Positions 33,289-43,679 of a DNA stretch of 64,000 nt are shown here, in pieces (the first letter of the stretch is position 1; each line of letters opens with the position of its first letter). This DNA comes from Triglochin maritima. Its lineage: Eukaryota; Streptophyta; Magnoliopsida; Alismatales; Juncaginaceae. The stretch spans positions 30,214,201 to 30,278,200 of the forward strand of contig OY821771.1 of the NCBI GenBank assembly GCA_963682175.1, given 5' to 3'. Below the pieces are notes generated by a model that was given only the letters and a program-made list of their open reading frames with translations, searched no databases and was not told where the DNA came from. The position numbers and the translations under genes were made by a program.

Positions 33289-35295
33289 TCATAGAAGAAT
33301 GGCATCCATGGAAACTCGAGGGAAGTGGGTAGGAAGATTGGGCATTGGCTTCTCAAATTTAAGAACTGCACTTGCTTGCCTTATGGATGGCCTTTTGTGG
33401 AAGTCATGTTGAGCACACCACATCCCTACAAAGAGAACTCTTTCTACTTGTTTTTTGTCAAAATTGTCTTTCAATCTCTCATCCACAACTTCCAAATGCC
33501 TTCGCTTCCCATACATCTCCGAAACTCTGTCAAACAATAAAACTGGTGTACTTTCTTCTTCAATGAAAATGCATCTCTTGCCGCAAACTATCTCAAGAAT
33601 AACATTTCCAAAAGCAAAAACATCGGATTCTTTGCTAAATTTGCCTGAATAAAAGCATTCTGGCGCTATGTATCCTCTTGTGCCTGCCACAATTGTTGTT
33701 TGCATATAATGTCCACGCTCCACCAATCTTGCAAGCCCAAAATCCCCAAGTTTCACCTCGAAGGACTCATCCAACAAGACATTACTAGATTTGATGTCCC
33801 TATGCACCACATAGTTTTCACAACTCTCGTGTAGGTAGAGCAAGGCAGAAGCTAGTCCAAGCACAACTTTGTACCTTTGTGTCCATGAAAGTAACATGTT
33901 TTGATTGAAAAGGTGCAAGTCGAGGCTTCCATTAGGTAGAAATTCATAAACGACTAGCAATTCTTTTTCTTCGTGATGGCACCATCCAAGTAGTTTGACA
34001 AGATTACGATGACTCAATCGGGTGATGATGTTCACTTCTGATAAGTATTCCTTCTTACCTTGACTCGATTCTTTTGATATCCTTTTTATCGCCACACGCA
34101 ATTTCAATTTACCTTGTCTTAAAGTTCCTTCGTAAACGATCCCCGAACCACCTTTCCCTAATATCCTTTCATGTGCGAAGTTTCCGGTGGCCTGTCTCAA
34201 CTCCATGTATGGAATCATTTTAGGACCTTTTTGGTCCTCAAATTCTTCCTCTTCCTCTTCTTTCTCTTCACCTCTTTTTTTCGTATGAGAAAACATATAC
34301 CATACGAAAACTAGTTGAATAAAGAACAACACTATGCCACAAGCTAGTACAATACTTACAATGAACCATGTTGTGTTGTTTCTTCTAGAAAATTCCTCCG
34401 CAGTGTTGTTGGCATTAGATGTGTGTATTGGTTCGTTCTGGTCACCTGAATCCATAGTAGAGGTAAAAGACCATGAGAGGATACGATGTAACTCGTACAA
34501 CGAACCCATGGAAGCTGAGAACCCAAAGCTAACAAATTGCGGCAGGTAGTCTTGTAGATCGATAACATAAGAGAGAAAAGGAGTATGATATGACGATTTG
34601 TCATTGTCATCAAGCAAAAAGACACTTAAATTGTGAGTATTAGCGTCATACGACACTCTGGCTCTGCCTTTGTATCCCAATCCATCAATGAATTTGCTTG
34701 AAAGATTTCTAAAGACTACAGATTTGCTTGTATTCATTCTGATTCCCATGTGGGGGAAGGCCGGCTCTGGCTCCCAGTTTTTATTCGCAAAGGTGTCAAA
34801 CTCGATTGCTACGAACTTTCCCCTAAGCCCAAGTGATGCACCATAAGCCCCAGGTGGAATAACTGATGGATAAGGAGAGAGAAAAAAAGCAAAGCCATCT
34901 CCACAAGTGGTTATCTTGTTTCCTAAAGTGTCAATGAGGAAGAAGAACTCAGTGGTGAAGTTTGTCATTTCTCTAGTTTTGTTATCCCAGAGACGCATTG
35001 GTTTAGAGTAGACGACTCGACCTGAGCTAGTATACGGATAACGCATAAAATGGACGGTGGCAGTGAGATCGATAACCCCAAGATCATCAACAGAAGCCTC
35101 ACCTTGGAGGGAAACTAAATTTGAATCTCGAGGGTATTTCTCACTCCTTACGGCTTTGCCTTTGAAATTGTCGAAATGGAAGGATATTGGGCTTGCATGG
35201 TTTAGATGTGGTATTGAGAACAAAATGAGAATGATGGTAGTATTAACAAAAAAATGAATGTTTGGGTGTTTTCTCGCTTTCATGGTTTCATACAT
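33289..35295 (-). CDS. L-type lectin receptor-like kinase (first of a pair)
   Basis: A 668-residue single-exon protein. A signal peptide of about 35 residues is followed by a legume-lectin domain (about 36-280; SFHFDNF start, VAIEFDTF and PHMGIRMN near the usual metal-binding loop, whose residues are not canonical). A spacer and one membrane span follow (about 310-335, WFIVSIVLACGIVLFFIQLV), then an acidic juxtamembrane run of Glu, then a Ser/Thr kinase (about 375-650). The kinase has the glycine loop GKGGSG, VAIK (Lys 404), HRD (498-500), DFG (Asp 518) and APE, so it should be active. L-type lectin kinases sit in the plasma membrane, sense extracellular ligands and act in defence and wall signalling. 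A paralogue in the same orientation starts about 11.7 kb further along. An alternative start is the Met at residue 5. Assignment to the clade-IX-like group is a guess from the APE segment GTRGYIAPEC. Confidence 0.94.
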   Translation of the reverse strand: MYETMKARKHPNIHFFVNTTIILILFSIPHLNHASPISFHFDNFKGKAVRSEKYPRDSNLVSLQGEASVDDLGVIDLTATVHFMRYPYTSSGRVVYSKPMRLWDNKTREMTNFTTEFFFLIDTLGNKITTCGDGFAFFLSPYPSVIPPGAYGASLGLRGKFVAIEFDTFANKNWEPEPAFPHMGIRMNTSKSVVFRNLSSKFIDGLGYKGRARVSYDANTHNLSVFLLDDNDKSSYHTPFLSYVIDLQDYLPQFVSFGFSASMGSLYELHRILSWSFTSTMDSGDQNEPIHTSNANNTAEEFSRRNNTTWFIVSIVLACGIVLFFIQLVFVWYMFSHTKKRGEEKEEEEEEFEDQKGPKMIPYMELRQATGNFAHERILGKGGSGIVYEGTLRQGKLKLRVAIKRISKESSQGKKEYLSEVNIITRLSHRNLVKLLGWCHHEEKELLVVYEFLPNGSLDLHLFNQNMLLSWTQRYKVVLGLASALLYLHESCENYVVHRDIKSSNVLLDESFEVKLGDFGLARLVERGHYMQTTIVAGTRGYIAPECFYSGKFSKESDVFAFGNVILEIVCGKRCIFIEEESTPVLLFDRVSEMYGKRRHLEVVDERLKDNFDKKQVERVLFVGMWCAQHDFHKRPSIRQASAVLKFEKPMPNLPTHFPRVSMDAILL

Positions 35296-35364
35296 GAGAA
35301 GAAGAAGAAGAAGAAAGATTTGTAGTTGTAAGTGCTTTGTGATCTGAGATAGGATGGTGTTCCC

Positions 35365-35372
35365 ATTTATAG
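35365..35372 (-). promoter_or_regulatory. TATA box of the first lectin kinase
   Basis: On the - strand CTATAAAT lies 70 bp before the start codon. The surrounding GATGGTGTT-CCCATTTATAG (read on +) is nearly repeated upstream of the second lectin kinase, which supports a conserved promoter core. Confidence 0.65.
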
Positions 35373-35584
35373 ATGTTTACATGTCAAAAATGAAATTTAA
35401 GGTTTCATATTATATCAAAAAACCGGGAAGGAGGTTGCGGTAATGAACAACACGAAAATGATGTTTGGTTTTGAAAGCTACGAGATATAATATTCTCTAT
35501 GGAAATTCTTTTGTGCAATACCACGAGCGGCCACCATTTCCTACAATCACCCATGTTTGAAGGAGTACACTGAGTCTGATGCAG

Positions 35585-35745
35585 GAGGGACATGATCACC
35601 ATGTATGGGCACGCTCAGAGACGTGACCAGCACACTCGCGTGGACAGGCACAGGTAGAGAAACGTGACCAGCACACCTCCATGGGCATGCACATGGAGAG
35701 GAAATGTGACCAAGGGGAGACATGACCAGCACACGTTTAGTCAGT
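35585..35745. repeat. Degenerate short repeats (CGTGACCAGCACAC units)
   Basis: Four to five degenerate units carrying GTGACCAGCACAC alternate with GGGCA-GCACA phrases. No coding function is seen, although open frames cross it on both strands. Confidence 0.55.
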
Positions 35746-35937
35746 CGCTTGATCAGCATGCACATACCTAGCAATATCTGAAGTACATCTAGTCTTCTTA
35801 GATAATGAATCTTTAGTCTATAATAGGTTAGCCTTAGTTATTGATTAGATGGAAGAATGCATTAAGGTAGGGAAAGGGGATAATAGGTTATGGAAGGGTG
35901 TAATAGAGTATGGAAGGATGTAACTATATGGGAAGCG

Positions 35938-37637
35938 GTTATTTGTTTGGGTGCACCTCTGCGGATGCATAATTAAGACTTTGCATCCGAATTTTGTTTA
36001 TTTGCTTGGGTGCACATATATGTCAATGTTATTTGTTTGGGTGCACCTCTGCTGTTAATGAGGTACACTCTGTTACAACGTCATTACCACAAAGTTAGGA
36101 ATTTTGCATTTTACACCCTATAAATTTAAAAATCTCCTTAATGTTAAATAAAAAACAGAAAACCAAAACTCAAAACATCTCTCCCTTTCTCTCTCCTCTC
36201 TCTCCCCCAATTTATCTCTTCTCTCTCTCCAATCTCTCTTTCTCTCTTCCCTCTCTAGTCTCTCTCTTTCTCTCTCGTTCTCTCTCTCTCCTCTCTCTCG
36301 TTCTCTCTCTCCTCTCTAAATCTCTCTCTAGTATCTCTCTTCTCCCCTACTTCTCTCCTCCCTCTAGTCTATCTCTTTCTCTTCTCTCTCTCCTCTCCAA
36401 ATCTCTCTCTAGTCTCTCTCTTCTCCTCACTTCTCTCATCTCTCTTGTCTCTCTCTAGTCCCCCTCTTTCTCTCCTCTCTCTCTCACATTCTCTCTCACC
36501 TCTCCAAATCTCTCTCTAGTCTCTCTCTTCTCCCCCACTTCTCTCATCTCTCTAGTCTCTCTCTTCAGTCCCCTCTCTAGTCTCTCTCCTCTCTCTCCAA
36601 TCTATCTCTTCTCCAAATCTCTCTCTAGTATCTCTCTTCTCCCCCACTTCTCTCCTCTCTCTAGTCTCTCTCTTCAGTTCTCTCGTTCTCTCTCTCCTCT
36701 CCAAATCTCTCTCTAGTCTCTCTTTTCTCTTTCCAAATTTCTCTCTAGAAAAAGAGAGACTAGAGAGATATTTGGAGAGAGGAGAGAGATTGGGGAGAGA
36801 TATTTGGAGAGAGGAGACATATTGGAGATAGAGAGAAGAGAGAGAATGGGAGAGAGAGAGAGGAGGTCGGAGAAAGAGAGAGACTAGAGAGAGGACGGAA
36901 GAGAGAGGTTTGGAGACAGATGACAGAGAACGGGAGAGAGATATTGGAGAGAGAAGAGAGAGACTAGAGAGAGAGGACTGAAGAGAGACACTACAGAGTG
37001 ATTTGGAGAGGAGAGAGAAGAAAGAGAAAGAGAGACTAGAGAGAGGACTGAAGAAATATACTAGAGAGATGAGAGAATTAAGGAGAAGAGAGAGACTATA
37101 GAGAGATTCTGAGAGGGATTGGAGAGAGAGAGAAGAGAGAGAACGATAGAGAGAGGAGAGAGAAAGAGAGACTAGAAAGAGAGGACTGAAGAGAGAGACT
37201 AGAGAGAGAGATTTGGAGAGGATAGAGAAAGAGATAGATTAAAGAGAGAGGACTGAAGAGAGAGATTAGTCAGAGGAGAGAAGTGGGGGAGAAAAGAGAG
37301 ACTAGAGAGAGAGATTTGGAGAGGAGAGAGATTGGAGAGAGAGAACGAGAGAGAGAGAGAGAGAGGAGAGACTAGAGAGATGAGAGAAGTGGGGAGGAGA
37401 AAGATTTGGAGAGAGGAGAGAGAGAAGAGATAGATTGGGAAAGAGAAAGGGAGAGATGTTTTGAGTTTTGGTTTTTTATTTTTTATTTAACATTAAGGTG
37501 AATTTTAAATTTATAGGGTGTAAAATGCAAAATTCATAAATGTGTGGTAACAACATTATCACGGAGTGGACCCCATTCACGTCAGAGATGCACCCAAGCA
37601 AATAACTTTGACATATAGGTGCACCCAAGCAAATAAC
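35938..37637. mobile_element. Fold-back element with giant CT/GA arms
   Basis: The ends are GTTATTTGTTTGGGTGCACC (35938) and its inverse GGTGCACCCAAGCAAATAAC (ending 37637). Inner copies of the same phrase sit near 36025 and 37590. Next inside, the arms share ATTTTGCATTTTACACCCTA, TAAATTTA and AACATTAAG/CTTAATGTT, then CAAAACATCTCTCCC. The core is CT-rich from 36175 to about 36750 and GA-rich from there to about 37450, so the whole 1.7 kb can fold on itself. It resembles the Pack-MULE at 3.2-4.4 kb in design but not in sequence. No clear target duplication was found, so its class is open. The Ser/Leu-rich open frame at 36141-36458 is a repeat artefact. Confidence 0.72.
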
Positions 37638-37839
37638 TCATATAAGAACATGATGTATAGAACACGTGCCCTAGATAAGATACAATCCTTGATTTACAGC
37701 TCTTTCATGTTGGTTGGGTGGACTCCTGCCTCTATTACTCTCCTTTCTCCTAGTTGATTTCAACGTGGAGATAGCCAGCCGACGCGCGAGTCCGGATACC
37801 CCTCGCTATCCGCGTCATGACGTGAGTTGAGATATCCAA

Positions 37840-38045
37840 CTCCATGATGAACAAACTTATTATGGTATTATTTCTTGGCAAGGGTACTTGTTTGATGGTG
37901 GGTTTTTTCTTCACGTTGAACTTGCATTTGATAATTGTAATACTATTTGTGTGCATGATGAACATTCTTCTCGTATTTATTCTGTTGAGTCTTGAAATGT
38001 ATGGCATGGACGTTTAGGACACGTGAGTTCTTAATGTTTAAAAAG
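37840..38045 (+). pseudogene. Ty1-copia polyprotein scrap (GAG-pre-integrase region)
   Basis: The + strand encodes GYLFDGGFFLHVELAFDN, then a spacer, then RIYSVES, a stop, and NVWHGRLGHVSS. This is the pre-integrase motif of Copia polyproteins (Y----W H-RLGH). It has one stop and no flanking pol domains. It is probably the remnant of a Copia element cut by later insertions. Confidence 0.6.
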
Positions 38046-38834
38046 TCATCTGGGCTATGAAATTAACCAACCCACCGATAAATTCTTGCAAGGCGCACTT
38101 GTGACAAAAGTCAACAACCCTAACTTTGTAAAAATAAATGAGGTATTTTCATAGAATCCAACTAAAGGCGATACTTGTGCGTAATTTATTAAAACTATAA
38201 ATAGAAGGCAAGAAAATTATCAAACGACATTGGATGTATAAAGATCGGTCGTATAATCTAAAACTTATATATCCATGAATACAAAAATATATACTTACAC
38301 AGTTAGACCAATTGTATATCCAGTCCATTTGCTTCCTAATATCGAATAAAAATCAGCAAATGGAACATTATGCAATTTGAAACCATGGGCGTTAACGCCT
38401 CTATTTGTTATGTATTTCATTATCTTTTTTTGTGGATAATTAATGTTTGTATTATGTTTATTGAGTCAAAGATTTCTATACGATTTAAAAACACTATTAC
38501 CGCCAACTTGCACGTACAAGGACAACAAACATGGACATTTATGAATTTCTAACATACTTCCCAAAGGCATCAACGGCTTTGGTCAACAAATTCCGCCCAT
38601 GGAAACAAATTCTACGGAATTGAATTCCGTGTAATTCAGTTACGTTGTTGAGTAACATCATGGATTTCACCTATGAACTTTAGCGCAATTGAAACACAAT
38701 ATCTGCTTTGTTGAAAGTTTAGGGCATATACGTACTTTGCTTTATTTGCTGACGATTATCCTAAATCATACATTTTGTAACAATTCAACGGTCTAAAGCG
38801 AATAATCACTTAGAGAACATCATCTATGTAACGT

Positions 38835-40202
38835 CACTACTGTAGAAAATGGAATATACGTCGGATATAAAGGGGTATATACGTCAGATATAAGCCTCTC
38901 CAGATCCGACATCTATGTATACGTCGTATATACATAGACGTCGGTCGCGTAATGTTCGACGTCTATACCTAAAGAATAGACGTCGGACATTAAAAACCAT
39001 TTTTAAAAGAATAGACGTCGGCTAATACAAACAACCGACGTCTATTCCTAAACTTGGACAAAAAAAAAGCAATCAGGCCTGCACCAAAAACACTGCATAG
39101 CAAACACATTCATCCTGCACCAAATTCGTTCACAAACACAAATACTTACACATTTTCATCCACATATACATACACACATATATACAAGCATACACATAAT
39201 CATTCGACACACTTGACATTATTTCATACATAAACACTTGACATTCATTCTAAAAGTGAGGCGATTATATTAAGGTAAAACATTGTATGATTGTAATACA
39301 AGTTAACTTGTTAACTAAATTACAAAAGAAGTATTAGTGACATGAGAACCTCTTAGTTCATCAACATGTTTCTGATAAAATAACGAGCCCATCGGTCGCG
39401 AGTATCATCGAGCTCTGTTGCGAGTAGGGATCACTACTTTTTGGGAATACCTATCAAAATACAAGTAAAAATATTAATATCTAAATAATGAAACTTTAAC
39501 TATACAACTGAATAGCAATCTATATTACCTCGGATGGGGATAAGTCTTGACTTGCAAATTCGAGAATTTCCTCCATGTATCTCATCACGTAATAACCACA
39601 TTCCGTATTTCCAGTATGCTTCCGGTACTACAAACATAGAAATTTGCTAAATATATGTTCCTAACTTAATTAACAAAAATGGGAGAAATAACTTACTCCC
39701 ATTCCATGCCATGTTACCCTGCTTTTGGGGTTGTTCTCCTGCCACCTAACACTCTGTAAACCTTCATTGTCCTGAGTAGCACAAGTTATTAAACATGAAT
39801 TCAATAATACTAATTAATATCCACGAATTACAAATACGATGACTAAAACGAACTTACAGATACGATGACTAAAATGAATATTATTCAAAAAAAACAAAGT
39901 CCAAGAAGAAGAAGTGTTACCGTAAGAAGAAGTATTCTCGTGGCAGTGACGGTGGAGAGGACGCGGTTGAGAGTTGAGATGAATGAGGACCGGAGGACGG
40001 GAGGAGGGGTTGGGACGTCGCTGCGGTGCCGGAGGCTCGGTCGGAGATCGGTCGCGGAGAGGGTCGGGTTTTTGTGGCTAGGGTTTGGTCGGGCTTTTGT
40101 CTAGAATAAATGAAAAAAACGTAACTTAAGTTATATTTCTATAGACTGGAGAATAACCGACGTTCTATAAAACCGACGTTGTAGGGTACAAAAACCGAAA
40201 AA

Positions 40203-40233
<31 letters not shown>

Positions 40234-40487
40234 ACCCTACCATGTCGGTTTTCTATGAAACCGGCGTAGTAGGGTATAAAAACCGAAAAAAGTTGATTAA
40301 AGGGTCTACCACATCGGTTTTCTATGCGACCGACGTGGTAGACCCCCACTACCACGTTAGATTTTAAACCGACGTGAAAGAGTACCCCTGTATAACGTTC
40401 TCCACCTACCACGTCGGTCAACCAAGGTGGTCAACTCATCGTTGTATCCCTTTAATATCCAACACTATAGCTTTTTTCCCAGCAGTG
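38835..40487 (-). mobile_element. CACTA derivative, element 4, with a mismatched right end
   Basis: The left end CACTACTGTAGAAAATGG and subterminal GACGTC repeats (38865-39060) are those of elements 1-3. It then keeps the tail of the C48-peptidase gene, jumps to the GC-rich leader (39890-40110, including GTTGGGACGTCGCTGCGGTG), and ends in different subterminal repeats built on CCGACGTGGTAG and TCGGTTTTCTAT. The right terminus is TTTTTTCCCAGCAGTG. Flanks are CGT (38832-38834) and CAT (40488-40490), one transition apart at a CpG. It is non-autonomous. Confidence 0.72.
39353..39627 (-). pseudogene. C48-peptidase tail in element 4
   Basis: Two exons remain. The exon at 39529-39627 (99 bp, GT-AG on both sides) encodes YRKHTGNTECGYYVMRYMEE, keeping the catalytic Cys-Gly but with His in place of the oxyanion-hole Gln found in element 2 (YRKQVGNTECGYY). 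The last exon ends with a TAA at 39353-39355 and has a 1-bp deletion (GCTCTGTTGCG for GCTCTTGTTGCG) that shifts its frame. The His- and Asp-bearing exons are absent. Confidence 0.7.
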
Positions 40488-40607
40488 CATATATATACAT
40501 ATATACATACATATATATATATATACATATACATATACATATACATATATGTATATACATATGTATGTACATATATGTATGTATACATATGTATTTACAT
40601 ATATGTA

Positions 40608-40672
<65 letters not shown>
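40488..40672. repeat. TATACA / AT microsatellite
   Basis: A compound dinucleotide and hexanucleotide tract (ATACATAT, then more than 25 uninterrupted AT units at about 40610-40670). Tyr/Ile-rich open frames across it are artefacts. Confidence 0.95.
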
Positions 40673-40679
40673 CGATCAC

Positions 40680-41900
40680 TATCAGGCCGACTATGTCCGT
40701 TCCGTCGCCCCAAAAAGGTCGGGGACCCGTTTCCCTTAAAGTTGATCACAAGCAACACACAAAAACCATGAATGCACAAACCCAGGAACCAACGGTCGAC
40801 CGAAACCCCAACGGTCGATCGATTCCCTTCAAAACATAGGCATGGGTTCAACTGCAACACAGCCGGTCGAATGCATCCTCAACAAATGGTCGAACCAAAG
40901 TCATGGGTGGTCGACCATTTGAATGGTCAACTCCTGGGTCCAACAACTTTACTACCAACCGGTCGAACGACAAAGGGGTCCCGTTCGACCGAAAAACAAC
41001 AGATTCTTTAATCCACAAAACAACTTCTACCAGTCGACCTAAAGTCACCAACCGATCGACCGTTTGGATCAAAATAACGGTTGATCTAACACACAAACAG
41101 TCGCACAACTTTTAAGTTCACTTATGCTATCGGTCGAACAAATCGTATAGGCGGTCGACCGTTTAGAAGGTCTAGGGCCCAACAGACTTAGCTACAGGTA
41201 CAATCGGTCGAACAGATCTAAAGGCGGTCGACCGTTTTGATAGTTTATGCCCCCAACTAACTTACCAATAGTGTAACCGGTCGAACGGCAAAGGGGACTC
41301 GTTCGACCGAAAAATAACAGAGTCTTCGTCTCCTACCAAAAAGTGTACAACTGGTCGATCGCCCAAGGGCATTGTTCGACCGGTGCGAGACAAAAAATCC
41401 CAATTACACTGAGACCAGTCGACTATTCCAGTGCAGCAACCTTGCTACACAGCGACCATCGCCGAGACCTCCAGCCTCCGACGACCGATCCAACCACCTT
41501 ACACTCTTTGGGTGAGTACCAATAAGGAACTTGGCATACCTTAAGGCTTGAAGAAGCCTCCGACGACCCATGGAGATCACCACCTCAAGCTTTTCATCGA
41601 CGAACACCTCGCACGAACCACAGTCACAACTCCTGTGGTCACGCTCGTCGCGATCAACCAACACCTCCGCACCAACTGAACTGAGAAGGAGAGAGAGGAG
41701 TGTGAGAGAGAGTGAGACATGTGAGTGAGTGAAGTGAGAAGAGATGAGTGTATTACCTTAGATACACCTCACCCTTTCCTCAACCAACCAAAAGACTCCA
41801 CCTCACCATCACTAATCCTTCCCTAAATACCCATTAGCCAACCAAAACAAGATTAGAACTAAACAAAGATTAGGATCTAACAATCTAGCTATGCCTTAAG
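40680..41900. repeat. Retroelement-like block with second GGTCGACC palindrome array
   Basis: Copies of GGTCGACCG and decayed forms (GGTCGAACG, GGTCGATCG) are scattered from 40793 to 41420. Then come the landmark GAACTTGGCATACCT (41527-41541), a GAGAGTGTGAG tract and a GATTAGGATCTAAC tail. The same order of parts is seen at 20.1-21.1 kb, so these are two copies of one repeat. Many palindromes here have lost a C or G by transition, consistent with CpG decay. Confidence 0.6.
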
Positions 41901-42155
41901 GCTATTTTTTGGATGTGATATCATCAACGTAACATTGAGAAACTTGAAAAATTGTATAGATAGTTGTCCTCTCCTATTGCTTATTGTTTCTGACTTGTTA
42001 TTACTCCAAAAATGCTGAAACATGTCTCTCTTCTGCATGTAATGTTCATGAAAAATAAGTAATACAACCACACAAGAACTTTATATGAGAGTGGAAGCCC
42101 CAAAAGGGAATTAGGTTTTCTGATAGGAGATCAAAAACATGTATTTTTTAGCATT

Positions 42156-42345
42156 CAATGAGCTTCTTGTATTTCATATAAATTGGGAGCAATATAGTCT
42201 TTACATAAAGGCCAGCCTATCCAACTCTCAGGCATCAAAATACGTTTAAGGCGTTGGTGATTATTATAAAAAATTCCTAACATATCATAGGATTCCCGTT
42301 CTTGAAAATCGGGGCTTTTCCAAATCCTAAAGAGGTATGGGAAGT
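42156..42345 (-). pseudogene. ndhJ: Plastid DNA insertion: 3' end of ndhJ
   Basis: The - strand encodes the last 60 or so residues of plastid NAD(P)H dehydrogenase subunit J. It includes [43 protein letters not shown] and the native TGA stop (42156-42158). Near-identity to the plastid protein and plastid-like codon choice point to a fairly recent nuclear insertion of chloroplast DNA (a NUPT), not a nuclear gene. Changes such as Cys for Arg after WPL suggest drift since insertion. The 5' part of the gene is absent, and similarity fades beyond about 42345. It cannot produce a working subunit. Confidence 0.85.
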
Positions 42346-43104
42346 TGTGGTAGTTTTGTTTTTTTCCCTGAAGCCGAATTATAAGCCACTTAGGATAATA
42401 TTTGTGCGAAGAAGTATGTTATTGGAATATGCCAGAGAGACATATGGCATGACACGTTGCGCAATGTAATTTACATGAGTAAGGGAAATTACTAAAACCC
42501 TAAACGCTCCACTCAATAAACACAAAGGATTGGAGCCGTCGACATGCTCTCTTCTCATTTGGATGTTACCATCTCAATTAGGGTTTCCTACCCTTCTCTT
42601 CTGTGTGCATCGTGTGAGACATTTGGATCGTGTAAATCCACTCCAATTCCAAAAGAGTCAGAGATGGCTCAATCCTTTTTTGGTTGTGTATAGGGTTGAT
42701 GAACAAAGAGATATGATCTCCTACATTGTTTTTGTTGGCTTTTTGGCCTTAATCTATGTTTTGATGATTTAATCAATCTAATCGTAATTGTGATCATGTA
42801 GAGTAGCACACATGTTGCATTGCATATAGATTGCTTTGTGCTAATCTCTACAGGTGATCAAGACTAAGGAAGAAAGGAAATCAAGTCAAGACATGTAATG
42901 AAGCTCATTTGAAGACATGTAATTTGTATTTGTTTTAGTCTTAGGAACTTTGTGTAATTGAGCATATTTGAGCTAAAAACTACTCAAACACACACTATGT
43001 TCCCTATAGAAGTCACACACGAAATTTCATATAATTTGGACTTCAATAGATCACCCAAACTTAGACCGGAAAACACTAAACCAAAACCTGAACAGTTTAC
43101 CCAC

Positions 43105-43575
43105 ATTCGGTCGACCGAAACAGACCGTTCGGTCGACCGAGTGATCATATATCATGTTAGTGTTTTACTGCCCAAGTTCGGTCGACCGTCCAGACCTTTT
43201 CGGTCGACCGAGTATCAACATATTTCCGACCGTTTGTTTTGTCGTATATACCCAACGGTCGTATTCGTATTATCTTCATATACCTCAAATACATTTAGTG
43301 TATTGGTCGACCAAGGACCTTGTTCGGTCGACCGAACTTAGAAGACTCAACAAACCAGAAGTGCTTGTCGGTTTTCGGTCGACCGTATTCCTTGTTTCGG
43401 TCGACCGAATATGATCTTGTTTGTCAACCCCAAAGTGTCTGGTGTGAATCGCTCGACCGAACCTATCTCGGTGTTCGACCGATCACTTAAGTGTACCTAG
43501 ATTATAGCCTTTGGCGGTCGACCATTCTTTTACCGGTCGATCGAACCGAGTTCTAAATTGCCAAACGGTCGACCG
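43105..43575. repeat. Palindrome array TCGGTCGACCGA inside the solo LTR
   Basis: About 16 copies of CGGTCGACCG or near variants upstream of the LTR TATA box, spaced about 18-60 bp, often in close pairs (for example 43108 and 43130, 43178 and 43200). In this position they lie in the U3 promoter region. Confidence 0.85.
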
Positions 43576-43671
43576 AACATACTCAGAATTGGGTCATGTC
43601 AGTTTCTGTTTTGTGTATCTTACACAATCTTTATCCAATTCATCCCCAACGGCTATAACTCTTTAGGAGCT

Positions 43672-43679
43672 TATAAATA
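43672..43679 (+). promoter_or_regulatory. TATA box of the solo LTR
   Basis: TATAAATA lies about 100 bp downstream of the last palindrome and before a CACAACTCTCCCACTACT leader. This is the expected place for the U3/R transcription start. Confidence 0.6.

Noticed and set aside
33325..33652. Open frames on the + strand within the lectin kinase genes
   Set aside because: They are shadows of the - strand kinase domain; the same happens at 44969-45282.
36141..36458. Ser/Leu-rich open frame of 105 codons
   Set aside because: It lies wholly in the CT-rich arm of the fold-back element and encodes only low-complexity sequence; open frames are expected in such tracts.
40374..40860. Several Tyr/Ile-rich open frames on both strands
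   Set aside because: They are produced by the TATACA/AT microsatellite and have no domain.
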